Source: Cupriavidus basilensis
GTDB taxonomy: Bacteria > Pseudomonadota > Gammaproteobacteria > Burkholderiales > Burkholderiaceae
Direction of reading: 5' to 3'
NCBI RefSeq assembly: GCF_008801925.2
Contig: NZ_CP062803.1
Span: forward strand, 496,001 to 560,000
DNA: 64,000 bases
In this document: positions 44,701-53,957 of the stretch, piece by piece
How positions within the stretch are numbered: the stretch's first letter is position 1
Layout of the letters: each line of letters opens with the position of its first letter
Notes under the pieces: model-generated
Told to the model about the DNA's origin: nothing
The model's database searches: none
Seen by the model: the letters and a program-made list of their open reading frames with translations, nothing else
Program-made: the position numbers and the translations under genes

Positions 44701-45894
44701 ATGTCCACCAGCCCGTCCGGCTTTGCGTGCGCCCCGGCCGCAGCCCGCGCCACCGTCCATCACCTGCGCGCCTCGCGCATCCGCGAGGTGGCCAATGCTG
44801 GCATCGGCCTGCCCGACGTGCTGCCCTTCTGGTTCGGCGAGTCCGACCAGGTCACGCCCGCCTTTATCCGCGACGCCGCCAGCCGGGCACTGGCCGGCGG
44901 GGCGACGTTCTACACGCATAACCTGGGCATTGCCCCGCTGCGCAGCGCGCTGGCCGACTACGTCAGCGCGCTGCACGGCGCCACCGCCCTGGACAACGTG
45001 GTGGTGACCAGCGCCGGCGTCAACGCGCTGATGCTGGCTGCCCAGCTGGTGGCCGGGCCCGGCGACCGCGCGGTTGCCGTCACGCCGCTGTGGCCCAACC
45101 TGGTGGAAATCCCCAAGATCCTTGGCGCCGAGGTGGAAACCGTCGCGCTCGATTACGGCACGCACGGCTGGACCCTGGATCTCGACAAGCTGCTGGCCGC
45201 GCTGACGCCTGAGACGCGCTTGCTGATGATCAACTCGCCGAACAACCCGACCGGCTGGGTGATGTCGCGCGCGGACCAGCAAGCGGTGCTCGCGCACTGC
45301 CGGCGCCATGGCATCTGGATCATTGCCGATGAAGTCTACGAGCGCTTGTATTACGGCGAAGGCGATGGCGCCATCGCGCCGTCGTTCCTGGATATCGCCA
45401 GCCGCGACGAGCGGGTGATCTGCGTCAACTCATTCTCCAAGGCCTGGTTGATGACCGGCTGGCGGCTGGGCTGGATGGTGCTGCCCGCTGCGCTCACCGA
45501 CGACCTGGGCAAGCTGGTTGAGTACAACACATCGTGCGCGCCGTCCTTCGTGCAGGAAGCCGGCATTGTGGCGGTGCGCGAGGGCGAGGCCTTTACCCGT
45601 GAACTGGTCGGCAGGCTGCGCGCGGCGCGCGATCACCTGGTGGGTGCGTTGGCTGCGGTGCCGGGCGTGGATGTGCATGCGCCCGAGGGCGCCATGTATG
45701 TGTTCTTCCGGCTGGCCGGCGCCAGCGACAGCCTGGCGTTGTGCAAGCAGCTGGTGCGCGAGGCACGGCTCGGGCTGGCGCCGGGGAGCGCGTTCGGGGA
45801 CGAGGGGGAGGGCTTTGTGCGTTGGTGCTATGCGTGTGATCCGGCAAGGCTAGACGAGGGTGTGCGGCGGTTGCGCGGGTTTCTGGGGCGGTGA
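44701..45894 (+). CDS. class I/II pyridoxal-phosphate aminotransferase
   Basis: 397-residue fold-type I aminotransferase. PLP residues are visible: NPTG at 182-185, DEVY at 210-213 and the Schiff-base K247 in NSFSKAWLMTGWRLGW, with R256. This resembles the aspartate aminotransferase superfamily; the substrate is uncertain. AAGGAGC precedes the ATG at 44701. It converges with the efflux operon. Confidence 0.9.
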   Translation: MSTSPSGFACAPAAARATVHHLRASRIREVANAGIGLPDVLPFWFGESDQVTPAFIRDAASRALAGGATFYTHNLGIAPLRSALADYVSALHGATALDNVVVTSAGVNALMLAAQLVAGPGDRAVAVTPLWPNLVEIPKILGAEVETVALDYGTHGWTLDLDKLLAALTPETRLLMINSPNNPTGWVMSRADQQAVLAHCRRHGIWIIADEVYERLYYGEGDGAIAPSFLDIASRDERVICVNSFSKAWLMTGWRLGWMVLPAALTDDLGKLVEYNTSCAPSFVQEAGIVAVREGEAFTRELVGRLRAARDHLVGALAAVPGVDVHAPEGAMYVFFRLAGASDSLALCKQLVREARLGLAPGSAFGDEGEGFVRWCYACDPARLDEGVRRLRGFLGR

Positions 45895-45983
45895 GCGCCG
45901 CGCCGCTCGCGGTGCGATCGGGCTGGCGTGCGCCATCTTCATGTCGAGACGGCACCGCTAGCATTGGCATTAGCACTAGCGCT

Positions 45984-47477
45984 TCACTGCGCAGCGGTCG
46001 CCTCTGCCTGCCACCAGCCGCCCCCCAGCGCCTGCAGCAGCGCCGCGGAATCGGTAAAGCGGCTGGCGGTAGCCTGCGACAGCGAAAGCGCGGCCTGCCG
46101 GTACTGCCGCTCGGCATCGAGCACCGCGAGCTGGCTGACGCCGCCCAGGCGATACTGGCCGGTCACGACCGCTAGCGTATCGGCGGCCTGCTTCGCACTG
46201 TCGGCGCGCGCCTGCAGGGTGTTGGCATCGGCCTCCAGCGCGCGCAGCGAATCCGCGACTTCACGCAGGCCTTGCAGCACCGTTTGCTGGTAGGCCGCGA
46301 GCGATTGCGCGTAGGCCGCTTGCGCCGCGCGCTTGCGCGCCACCAGCTCGCCGCCCCGGAACACCGGCTGCGCCAGCCCCGCGGCAAGCGACCACACGTT
46401 GAGGCTGCCAAACAGATCGCGCGCGGAGAGCGCCTGCGTGCCGGCGCTGCCGGACAGCGTGAGCTGCGGGTAGAGCTGCGCGGTGGCCACGCCGATATTG
46501 GCCGACGCCTGGTGCAGCAGCGCCTCGGCCGCGCGGATGTCCGGGCGCCGCCTTGCCATGGTGGAGGGCAGGCTCACCGGAAGCGTGGCGGGCAAGGTGA
46601 GATCTTCCAGCCGGAACTCGGGCAGTCGGGCGCTTGCGGGGGCTTGTCCCAGGTACACGGCAAGCTGATGCCGCGTGGCCGCAAGCTGCTGCGCCAGGCC
46701 CGGCAGCAAGGCCTGGCTCTGCGCCAGTTCATTGCGCTGGCGCTGCGCGTCCACCTGCGCCACGCCGCCCGCGCGCAAGCGTTGCTCGGTGATGGCGAGC
46801 TGGCGCTGCTGCGCCGCCACGATGGCCTCGGTGTCGGCAATCTGCGCGCGCAAGCCAGCCTCGCGGATGGCGGCCGTGGCCACGTTGCCGGCCAGCGTCA
46901 GGCGCGCGGCCTCCAGCTCGAAACGTTGGTAGTCCACCGCCGCGCGCAGGCCTTCCAGCTCGCGGCGCTGGCCGCCGAACAGGTCGAGCGTGTAGGAGAT
47001 TTCCACGCTGGCGCCGTACAGCGTGAATGGCCCGGGACTGGGAAAGGCGGTGATGCCGAGCGAGTTGAAGTCGACCTGCTGGCGCGTGGTGTTGAGCTTG
47101 GCGTCCACGCGCGGCAGCAGGCGCGCGCCGGTGGTGGCCACCAGTTCCTGGCGCGCCTGTTCGATGCGGGCCTGTGCCTGCGCCAGCGTCGGGCTGGCAT
47201 CCAGCGCCGCGCGGATGGCGCGGTCCAGCGCGGGGCTGCGGAACAGCGTCCACCATTGCGCCGGCACGTCGGCGCCGCTCTCCAGCGTTTGCGCCTGGCC
47301 GTGCGGTGCGTCGGCGGCGCTGGTGCGCGCTGGCTGCGTGCCCTCGGTATAGGACGGCGCAGCGGGCGCGGCCGGCTCGGTGAAGTCCGGACCCACCGCG
47401 CATGCCGAAAGCATGGCTGCCGTCAGTACGGCGAGGACCGTGCGGGATGTGGATTTACCGTGTGGCGAGGCTTGCAT
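45984..47477 (-). CDS. NodT-family outer-membrane efflux lipoprotein
   Basis: 497-residue TolC/OprM-type channel subunit. Lipobox LSAC gives C26, followed by AVGPDF, the NodT signature start. Two TolC-like repeats have long helices (EQARQELVATTGARLLP; IGVATAQLYPQLTLSGSAG). It is the last gene of the export operon, 10 bp below the permease, and completes a tripartite system with the HlyD adaptor. Confidence 0.93.
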   Translation of the reverse strand: MQASPHGKSTSRTVLAVLTAAMLSACAVGPDFTEPAAPAAPSYTEGTQPARTSAADAPHGQAQTLESGADVPAQWWTLFRSPALDRAIRAALDASPTLAQAQARIEQARQELVATTGARLLPRVDAKLNTTRQQVDFNSLGITAFPSPGPFTLYGASVEISYTLDLFGGQRRELEGLRAAVDYQRFELEAARLTLAGNVATAAIREAGLRAQIADTEAIVAAQQRQLAITEQRLRAGGVAQVDAQRQRNELAQSQALLPGLAQQLAATRHQLAVYLGQAPASARLPEFRLEDLTLPATLPVSLPSTMARRRPDIRAAEALLHQASANIGVATAQLYPQLTLSGSAGTQALSARDLFGSLNVWSLAAGLAQPVFRGGELVARKRAAQAAYAQSLAAYQQTVLQGLREVADSLRALEADANTLQARADSAKQAADTLAVVTGQYRLGGVSQLAVLDAERQYRQAALSLSQATASRFTDSAALLQALGGGWWQAEATAAQ

Positions 47478-47487
47478 GGCAGGCTCC

Positions 47488-48666
47488 TCAATCCAGCGTG
47501 CGGCGATAAAAACGCACCGCGATGGTCATGACGACGACCGTGAACAGGGCCATCGGCCACACGTTCGGCCATAGCTCGGTCCAGCTGTTGCCCTTGAGCA
47601 GGATCCCGCGGATCAGGCGGTTGAAGTAGGTCATCGGCAGCACGTTGCCAATGGCCTGCGCCCAGCGCGGCATCCCTTGGAACGGGAACATGAAGCCGGA
47701 CAGCAGCAGGTTCGGCAGGAAGTAGAAGAACGTCAGCTGTACCGCCTGCAGCTGGTTTTGCGCAAGCGACGACAGTGTGATGCCTACGGTCAGGTTGGCG
47801 GCGATAAACAGCAGCGCCGCCAGGTAGACCGCCACTACCGAGCCGACAAAGGGCACGCCGAAGACCCAGCGCGCGGCCAGCAGGATGATGGTGGACTGGA
47901 TCAGGCCGATGAAGATGTAGGGGATGATCTTGCCGCTGATCACCTCCAGCGGCCTGACCGGCGTGGCAAGCAGGTTTTCCATGGTGCCGCGCTCGCGTTC
48001 GCGCGTCATCGCCAGGCCCGTCATCATGACCATGGTCATGGTCAGGATCACGCCCATCAGCCCGGGAATGATGTTGTACTGCGTGAGTCCCTCCGGGTTA
48101 TAGAGGCGCTGGACCTGCACGTCGAACGGCGGCTTGCCGCCCGCCAGATGCGCCAGCGCGCCCTGCAGGTCCTTGTCCGCGACCGAGAACGGCAGCTGCG
48201 ACAACGCGGCGATGGCCGAGCCGGTGGCGGACGGGTCGGTGGCGTCAGCCTCCACCAGCAGCGCCGGGCGTTCGCCGCGCAGCAGCCGGCTGGTGAAGTC
48301 GGGCGGGATGCTGAGCACGAACTGCACCTCGCCCTTCATCAGCGCCTCGCGCCCGGCGGCTTCGTCGGGCAGGGTGCCGACCACGTTGAAGTAGGTGGTT
48401 GCCTGCATGCCGGCCACGAAGGAGCGGGTGAACTCGCTCTGGTCCGCGGCGATGACCGCGGTGGTGAGGTGGCGCGGATCGGTGTTGATGGCGAAGCCGA
48501 ACAGCATCAGCTGCACGATGGGCAGGCCGACGATCATGCCGAAGGTCACGCGGTCCCGCCGCAGTTGCAGGAACTCCTTGAGCACGATGCTCCACCAGCG
48601 CTGCAGGGAGAGCGGGAAGCGTGCGCCGTTGGTGGCCTTGGCCGGTTCGCCTGGGTCGCGCGTCAT
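47488..48666 (-). CDS. ABC-2 type transporter permease
   Basis: 392-residue permease. One N-terminal transmembrane helix is followed by a large extracytoplasmic domain (about 60-190) and five C-terminal helices (for example IIPGLMGVILTMTMVMMTGLAM and YLAALLFIAANLTVGITLSSLA). This is the YhhJ/YbhR layout of drug or hydrophobic-compound exporters. Start overlaps the ATPase stop by 4 bp, so the two are translationally coupled. Confidence 0.92.
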   Translation of the reverse strand: MTRDPGEPAKATNGARFPLSLQRWWSIVLKEFLQLRRDRVTFGMIVGLPIVQLMLFGFAINTDPRHLTTAVIAADQSEFTRSFVAGMQATTYFNVVGTLPDEAAGREALMKGEVQFVLSIPPDFTSRLLRGERPALLVEADATDPSATGSAIAALSQLPFSVADKDLQGALAHLAGGKPPFDVQVQRLYNPEGLTQYNIIPGLMGVILTMTMVMMTGLAMTRERERGTMENLLATPVRPLEVISGKIIPYIFIGLIQSTIILLAARWVFGVPFVGSVVAVYLAALLFIAANLTVGITLSSLAQNQLQAVQLTFFYFLPNLLLSGFMFPFQGMPRWAQAIGNVLPMTYFNRLIRGILLKGNSWTELWPNVWPMALFTVVVMTIAVRFYRRTLD

Positions 48667-49676
48667 GCCCGGGCCTCCTCGCCGTCCTGCCTGTTTTTTT
48701 GCTTTTGCTCACCCGCGCGCATATTGTCCTCGGCGCCGCTCATCATGTGGATGAAGACGTCTTCCAGGCTGGTCTCGATCGGCTCGATCCGGTGCTGCGG
48801 GCCGGCAACGCGGCGCAGCGTGGCCTCCAGCACGGGCGCATCGTGCCCGGTGATGTGCAGCGCGCTGCCGAACACCACGGTCTGCTCCACGCCCGGCGCA
48901 CCCTTGAGCTGATCCGACAACGCGGAGAGCTGCTCGCCCTGCACGCTCCAGGTGACGAGCTTCTGGCTGGCCACCACTTCGCTTGCCGTGCCCTGCGCCA
49001 GCAGCTTGCCGTAAGCGATATAGGCGAGCTTGTGGCAACGCTCGGCTTCATCCATGTAGTGCGTGCTGACCAGCACCGAGATGCCGCGCGCGGCTAGCTG
49101 GTGCAGTTGCTCCCAGAAATCGCGGCGCGCTTTCGGGTCGACCCCGGCGGTGGGCTCGTCCAGCAGCAACAGCTCCGGTTCATGCAGCAGGCAGGCGGCC
49201 AGCGCCAGGCGCTGCTTCCAGCCACCCGAGAGCGCGCCGGCCAGTTGCTGCGCGCGGCTGGCCAGGCCGAGCTCCTCGAGTGCCCGGTCCACCGCCTCGC
49301 GCCGGCGCGGCATGCCGTACACGCGCGCCACGAAATCCAGGTTCTCGCGGATGGAGAGATCGTCCCAGTAGGAGAACTTCTGCGTCATGTACCCCACGCG
49401 CCGCTTGATCTCGGCGGTCTCGCGCAGGATGTCGTAGCCCAGGCAGGTGCCGGTGCCGGAGTCCGGCGTCAGCAGCCCGCACATCATGCGGATGGACGTG
49501 GTCTTGCCGCTGCCGTTGGGGCCGAGGAAGCCGAAGATCTCGCCGCGCGCGACTTGCATCGTCAGGTTGTTGACGACGTGCTTGTCACCGTAGTGCTTGT
49601 TGATGCCGTGCACGTCGATGGCCAGGGCGCTGGCTTTGCCGGGCCCGCCGTCCAGGGGAGCAACGGTTGCGTTCAT
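48663..49676 (-). CDS. ABC transporter ATP-binding protein
   Basis: 337-residue ATPase with Walker A GPNGSGKTT, a signature-like LSGGWKQRLALAA, Walker B LLLLDEPTAGVDP and the switch histidine in VSTHYMDEAERC. The W in the signature (LSGGWKQ) is characteristic of the YbhF/CcmA-like drug-exporter ATPases. It overlaps the adaptor gene upstream and the permease gene downstream by 4 bp each. Confidence 0.94.
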   Translation of the reverse strand: MNATVAPLDGGPGKASALAIDVHGINKHYGDKHVVNNLTMQVARGEIFGFLGPNGSGKTTSIRMMCGLLTPDSGTGTCLGYDILRETAEIKRRVGYMTQKFSYWDDLSIRENLDFVARVYGMPRRREAVDRALEELGLASRAQQLAGALSGGWKQRLALAACLLHEPELLLLDEPTAGVDPKARRDFWEQLHQLAARGISVLVSTHYMDEAERCHKLAYIAYGKLLAQGTASEVVASQKLVTWSVQGEQLSALSDQLKGAPGVEQTVVFGSALHITGHDAPVLEATLRRVAGPQHRIEPIETSLEDVFIHMMSGAEDNMRAGEQKQKNRQDGEEARA

Positions 49677-50671
49677 GGCCTTGCCACCTCGACCGGCTGG
49701 CCCGGATGGAGCTTCGGCGCGTCGGCCGGTGCGGGCCGCGCTTCCACCAGGAACACCAGCTTGTTGCGCGTTTCATTGCTGTAGATCACCGGCGGCGTGT
49801 ACTCGGCCTGGCTGGAGATGTAGGTGACCGTGGCCGCAACGGGCGCGGCGCAGCCATCGCAGCGCACGCGCACGGCCTCGCCGTTCTTGAACGCGCCGAG
49901 CACGGCCTGCGGCACGTAGAAACGCACCTTGACGTTGCCGGGCGGCAGCAGCCGCACCACCGGGCTGCCGGCCGGCACCCAGTCGCCAAGGCGGAAGGGC
50001 GTGTCGTAGACCAGGCCGGCCTGGGTCGCGCTCACGGTCTTGCGCGACAGTTTCCACTCGGCCTGCGCCAGCGCGGCGCGCGCGGCGGCCACCTGGGCTT
50101 GCTGGGCCGCCTGCTGCGCGGAGCGTCCCGGCAGCCGGGCCACGTCGATATTGCGCTGCAGCTCGCGCACGCGGGCGGCGTCGGAGGCGGCGGTGGCGCG
50201 GCTGTCTTCCAGCTGCGCCAGCGCGATCCCGCCGATGGCGTACTGGGCTTCGTCGCGCTTGCGTTGCGCGGCGCTGCGCACCGAGGCGGCTTGCGCCTGC
50301 GCCAGCTGCGCTCGGCTCACGTCGACTTCCGGCACGCGCTTGCCGGTCTGCAGGTCGGCAAGCTGGGATTCGGCCACACGCACCTGTTCCGCCGCTTGCT
50401 GCCGGGCCGCGCGCTCGTCGTCGGCCTCCAGCGCGAACAGCGGCGCGCCTCCTGCCACCTGCTGCCCGCGCTGGACGGAGATCTGGTCCAGCCGGCCGGC
50501 AAAGGGGGAGGCCACGCTGACGAATTCGCCCTCCACATAGCCTTGCCAGGAGGGTGGCGCTGGCTCGCCACAGGCAGATAGCAGCGCCGCGCCGATCAGG
50601 GCGGCCAATGGCCAGCCCGCACGCGGGTTCGGGACGGGGCGGGAGGAATGAGGCTGAGCGTGGCGAGGCAT
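49673..50671 (-). CDS. HlyD-family periplasmic adaptor lipoprotein
   Basis: 332-residue membrane-fusion protein. A signal peptide ends in lipobox LSAC (C34). The biotinyl-lipoyl-type motif SPFAGRLDQISVQRGQQV, a long Ala/Gln/Arg-rich helical hairpin (about 75-190) and a second lipoyl half (SATQAGLVYDTPFRLGDWVP) follow. It links the ABC-2 permease to the outer-membrane channel. The gene is 27 bp downstream of the TetR regulator and overlaps the ATPase gene by 4 bp. Confidence 0.92.
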   Translation of the reverse strand: MPRHAQPHSSRPVPNPRAGWPLAALIGAALLSACGEPAPPSWQGYVEGEFVSVASPFAGRLDQISVQRGQQVAGGAPLFALEADDERAARQQAAEQVRVAESQLADLQTGKRVPEVDVSRAQLAQAQAASVRSAAQRKRDEAQYAIGGIALAQLEDSRATAASDAARVRELQRNIDVARLPGRSAQQAAQQAQVAAARAALAQAEWKLSRKTVSATQAGLVYDTPFRLGDWVPAGSPVVRLLPPGNVKVRFYVPQAVLGAFKNGEAVRVRCDGCAAPVAATVTYISSQAEYTPPVIYSNETRNKLVFLVEARPAPADAPKLHPGQPVEVARP

Positions 50672-50698
50672 GCGGGCTCCGTGGCGGGCAGGCTGGGT

Positions 50699-51412
50699 TC
50701 AGGCGGACGGCGGCGTGGCCGGCCCGGGCTGCGCGATCGGCGCGGTCGGCGGTACCCCCAGGCCGTGCGCCAGCAGCGCGCTGACGTGGCGCACCAGCGC
50801 CTCGCTGTCGATGGCGGCGGCGCCGGGCAGGCGGCGCCAGATATGGGTGGTGGCCAGCGGCAGCAGCGTCAGGCCGATCAGCGACACCATCAGCAGCGCC
50901 GGCTCCAGGCTGGCGTTGATCTCGCCGCGTGCGCGCGCCGCCGCCAGCGGGCCGATCACCAGGCCGGCGCGCTGCAGCGCGAACTTCTGCAGCACGCGCT
51001 GATGCAACTGGCCGTCGGCGCCAACGATCTCGCGGATCCACAGCCCGGGAAACCATGGTGTGGCGGCGGCGGTGCGGATCAGCCGCCCGGCAATGCCCAC
51101 CAGCATGGCTGCCGCGTCCGCGCTGTCGGCGGCGGCCGGCGCGAACACCTGTTCCACCAGCGGCTGCAGGCGCTCGTCGACCACCGCGTCAAGCAACTGG
51201 TCGCGATCGCGGAAGTAGTAGTGCACGAGCGCCGGGGTGACGCCAGCATGGGTAGCGATGGTCTTGATCGGTGTGGCGGCAACGCCGCGCTGGGCGAACA
51301 AATCCGTGGCGGCGTCGAGCAACTGCTCGCGCTGTCCGGCGCTGGCAGCATCCCCGGCGGCGGGCCGGCCCGGACGGCGGCTTGCGGGCGGGGTGGCAGT
51401 AGCAGGCGGCAT
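50699..51412 (-). CDS. TetR-family transcriptional regulator of the export operon
   Basis: 237-residue regulator. After a Pro/Ala-rich N-terminus, the DNA-binding domain reads LLDAATDLFAQRGVAATPIK and IATHAGVTPALVHYYFRDRD (about 30-75). The C-terminal ligand domain is unassigned. The start at 51412 (MPPATA) has CAGGAG upstream and is preferred to 51451 (MHKLIL), which would run into the palindrome. As first gene of the operon it probably represses itself and the four transport genes. Confidence 0.85.
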   Translation of the reverse strand: MPPATATPPASRRPGRPAAGDAASAGQREQLLDAATDLFAQRGVAATPIKTIATHAGVTPALVHYYFRDRDQLLDAVVDERLQPLVEQVFAPAAADSADAAAMLVGIAGRLIRTAAATPWFPGLWIREIVGADGQLHQRVLQKFALQRAGLVIGPLAAARARGEINASLEPALLMVSLIGLTLLPLATTHIWRRLPGAAAIDSEALVRHVSALLAHGLGVPPTAPIAQPGPATPPSA

Positions 51413-51437
51413 GGCGGCTCCTGAATCTCCAGGTAAT

Positions 51438-51459
51438 ATTAATTTATGCATTAATTAAT
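51438..51459. promoter_or_regulatory. AT-rich palindrome, candidate TetR operator
   Basis: Imperfect palindrome TAATTTA-TGCA-TTAATTA (8 of 9 flanking pairs match around TGCA), just upstream of the regulator's preferred start and in the only AT-rich patch of the region. Position and symmetry suggest the autoregulatory site; binding is inference. Confidence 0.55.
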
Positions 51460-51620
51460 TCAAGGTCGATTGCAAAATTACTTATAAGACACTTTTATTC
51501 TCGCTATGTTGCGACGCAGCAATGCAAGGTAGACATGTCATAAACGCTTGGCTATGCTTCGTCCGCCCATCAGCCGGGCTTGCCCCTTAATGTGCCTGCT
51601 GCTGTTCCCCGGATTTTTTC

Positions 51621-53030
51621 ATGCTGCTTTGTCGTTTCCATGCCGCCCCAGCGCGGCTACGCCTGTTTTTTGCCACTCGCCTGGCGGGTGTGGCCTTGTC
51701 GCTGGCCGGCCTTGCGGGCATGGCGGCCATGCCCGCCCTGGCGCAGGAAAAAGCCGGGACAAGCAGCGACGCGCCCGCGCAGGCCGATGCCCCCGAGGAT
51801 TACGCCTTCCACGGCCAGACCACCTATATCTGGCAGCGCAAGCCGTCCTTTGGCGCGGCCTATTCCGGCGCCAACAGCCTGACGGCGGAGCGCGCCAAGA
51901 GCTACTCGTTCAGCGCCACGCTCGATCTCGGAGTGCGCCTGTGGCGCGGCGCGGAGTTTCACTTCAACCCGGAGGTGACCCAGGGCGTGCCGTTCTCCGA
52001 GCTGCATGGCCTGGGCGGGCCGACCAACGGTGAACTGGCCAAGGTATCGAGCACCAGTCCGGTGTTCTACCGGGCGCGCGCGTTTGTCCGCCAGACCTGG
52101 GGGCTGGGCGGCGGCAGTGAGCAGGTGGACGCCGATTTCAACCAGCTGGCCGGCAGCGTCGACAAGCGCCGCGTGGTGCTGACCGCCGGCAACTTCGGCG
52201 TGCTCGACGTGTTCGACCAGAACGAGTACGGCTCCGACCCGCGTACCCAGTTCATGAACTGGTCGTTCATGACGCACGGCTCCTTCGACTACCCAGCCGA
52301 CGCGCGCGGCTACAACTGGGGCGTGGCGCTCGAGTACATCGGCGACATGTGGTCGGTGCGGCTTGGCCGCTTCCTGCAGCCGCTGGAGTCAAACGGGCTG
52401 GAACTCGATACGCGGATGTTCCAGCACTATGGCGACATCCTCGAGTTCGAGAAGCGCTACAACCTGGCCGGCCAGCCCGGCGTGGCGCGCCTGCTGCTCT
52501 GGCGCAACAAGGCGCGCATGGGCGCGTTCAGCGATGCGCTGCAGTTCGGCGCCGCCAATGGCGCGACGCCGGACGTGGCCAATGTGCGCGAGGAGCACGC
52601 CAAGATCGGCGCGGGATTGTCGCTGATGCAACGGGTCAACGAATCGCTCGGCGTGTTCGCGCGCGCCAATATGTCGGACGACAAGACCGAGACCTATGCC
52701 TTTACGGAAATCGGCCGCCAGGTCGCCATCGGCGGCGTGCTCAACGGCAATGCGTGGGGCCGGCCGCGCGATGTGCTTGGGTTGGCGATGTCGGTGAATA
52801 TGCTGGGATCGCGGCACCAGGCTTACCTGGCCGCGGGTGGGCAGGGCGCTTTTCTTGGCGATGGCGCGTTGCGCTATGGTCCTGAGCAGGTCCTTGAGCT
52901 GTTCTACAGCTTCCAGCCGATCAAGTACCTGAGCATCAGCCCGGACTTCCAGTACATCCGCAATCCTGGCTACAACCGCGACCGCGGCCCGGCGATGTTC
53001 TACGGCGTGCGCCTGCACGCGGAGTTTTGA
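51621..53030 (+). CDS. OprB-like carbohydrate porin
   Basis: 469-residue outer-membrane beta-barrel protein. A long signal peptide (to about residue 42, ending ALAQ) is followed by YAFHGQTTYIWQRKPSF and many amphipathic strands. It ends in aromatic F (YGVRLHAEF), the outer-membrane assembly signal. OprB/carbohydrate-porin-type FQYIRNPGYNRDRGPAMFYGVRLHAEF-like C-terminus supports the call. Substrate is unknown. A bidirectional terminator follows. Confidence 0.85.
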   Translation: MLLCRFHAAPARLRLFFATRLAGVALSLAGLAGMAAMPALAQEKAGTSSDAPAQADAPEDYAFHGQTTYIWQRKPSFGAAYSGANSLTAERAKSYSFSATLDLGVRLWRGAEFHFNPEVTQGVPFSELHGLGGPTNGELAKVSSTSPVFYRARAFVRQTWGLGGGSEQVDADFNQLAGSVDKRRVVLTAGNFGVLDVFDQNEYGSDPRTQFMNWSFMTHGSFDYPADARGYNWGVALEYIGDMWSVRLGRFLQPLESNGLELDTRMFQHYGDILEFEKRYNLAGQPGVARLLLWRNKARMGAFSDALQFGAANGATPDVANVREEHAKIGAGLSLMQRVNESLGVFARANMSDDKTETYAFTEIGRQVAIGGVLNGNAWGRPRDVLGLAMSVNMLGSRHQAYLAAGGQGAFLGDGALRYGPEQVLELFYSFQPIKYLSISPDFQYIRNPGYNRDRGPAMFYGVRLHAEF

Positions 53031-53054
53031 GCAGGCCAGGATCATGGCGCAAGT

Positions 53055-53084
53055 AAAAACCCCGGCGTGCGCGCCGGGGTTTTT
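53055..53084. terminator. Bidirectional terminator between porin gene and queF
   Basis: Perfect hairpin AAAAACCCCGGCG-TGCG-CGCCGGGGTTTTT between two convergent genes. Confidence 0.9.
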
Positions 53085-53108
53085 CTTGGTTTCATGCGTT
53101 TGCGAGGC

Positions 53109-53942
53109 TCACTGCCGTGCGTTGCGCCGGTTGTCCGGCCACGGCGTGTTGAAGTTGGTGCGGAACGGATTGATATCCAGCCCGCCGCGCCGCGTATAGC
53201 GCGCATAAACCGCCAGCTTCACGGGCTTGCACTGCCGCATCACGTCGGTAAAGATCCGCTCCACGCATTGCTCATGGAACTCGTTGTGGTTGCGAAACGA
53301 GATCAGGTACTTGAGCAGTCCTTCCTGGTTGATCGGCGCGCCCACGTAGCGGATCTGCACGCTGCCCCAGTCCGGCTGGCCGGTCACCAGGCAGTTGGAC
53401 TTGAGCAGATGCGAGACCAATGTTTCTTCCACTGGCGATTCGTCCTGGGCGGCATGCAGCAAGTGCGGGGCCGGCTCGTAGATGTCGGTTTCGATGTCGA
53501 GCCGGTCCAGTTGCACGCCGTCCAGCTCGGCCATCTTCTGCGTGCCGAGATCAGCCTCGGTCACCAGGCGCACCTGCACCGTGCCGCCGGTAGCCTCGGA
53601 CAAGTCGTGGTGCAGCAGCTGCTGCAACGCTTCGGGCGAGGCGATCTTGCTCTGGTTGAACGAATTCAGGTAGAGCTTGAACGACTTGGACTCGACGATG
53701 TTGGGCGTGTCGGCCGGAATGATGAAGCTGGCCAGCGCCACCTGCGGCTTGCCCTTCATGTTCAGCCACGACAGCTCGTACGCGTTCCAGATGTCCACGC
53801 CGAAGAACGGCAGCGCGCGCCCTTGCGCCAGCCCGATCTCCGTGCGCTTGGGCTGGCGCGGGATCGGGAACAGCAACGTCGGGTCGTACTCGGTCTTGTA
53901 GGCCGAGGGTTTGCCTAGCGGCGATTGTTCGGGAAGGCTCAT
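53109..53942 (-). CDS. queF: NADPH-dependent 7-cyano-7-deazaguanine reductase
   Basis: Reduces preQ0 to preQ1 for queuosine tRNA modification. The 277-residue long-form (two-domain) QueF has the QueF motif [16 protein letters not shown] (from residue 84), nucleophile C184 in [14 protein letters not shown] and D191. The product begins [20 protein letters not shown]. It lies 15 bp downstream of ilvA, suggesting co-transcription; a functional link is not obvious. Confidence 0.96.
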   Translation of the reverse strand: MSLPEQSPLGKPSAYKTEYDPTLLFPIPRQPKRTEIGLAQGRALPFFGVDIWNAYELSWLNMKGKPQVALASFIIPADTPNIVESKSFKLYLNSFNQSKIASPEALQQLLHHDLSEATGGTVQVRLVTEADLGTQKMAELDGVQLDRLDIETDIYEPAPHLLHAAQDESPVEETLVSHLLKSNCLVTGQPDWGSVQIRYVGAPINQEGLLKYLISFRNHNEFHEQCVERIFTDVMRQCKPVKLAVYARYTRRGGLDINPFRTNFNTPWPDNRRNARQ

Positions 53943-53957
53943 GGTTGCCTCGGTTGA

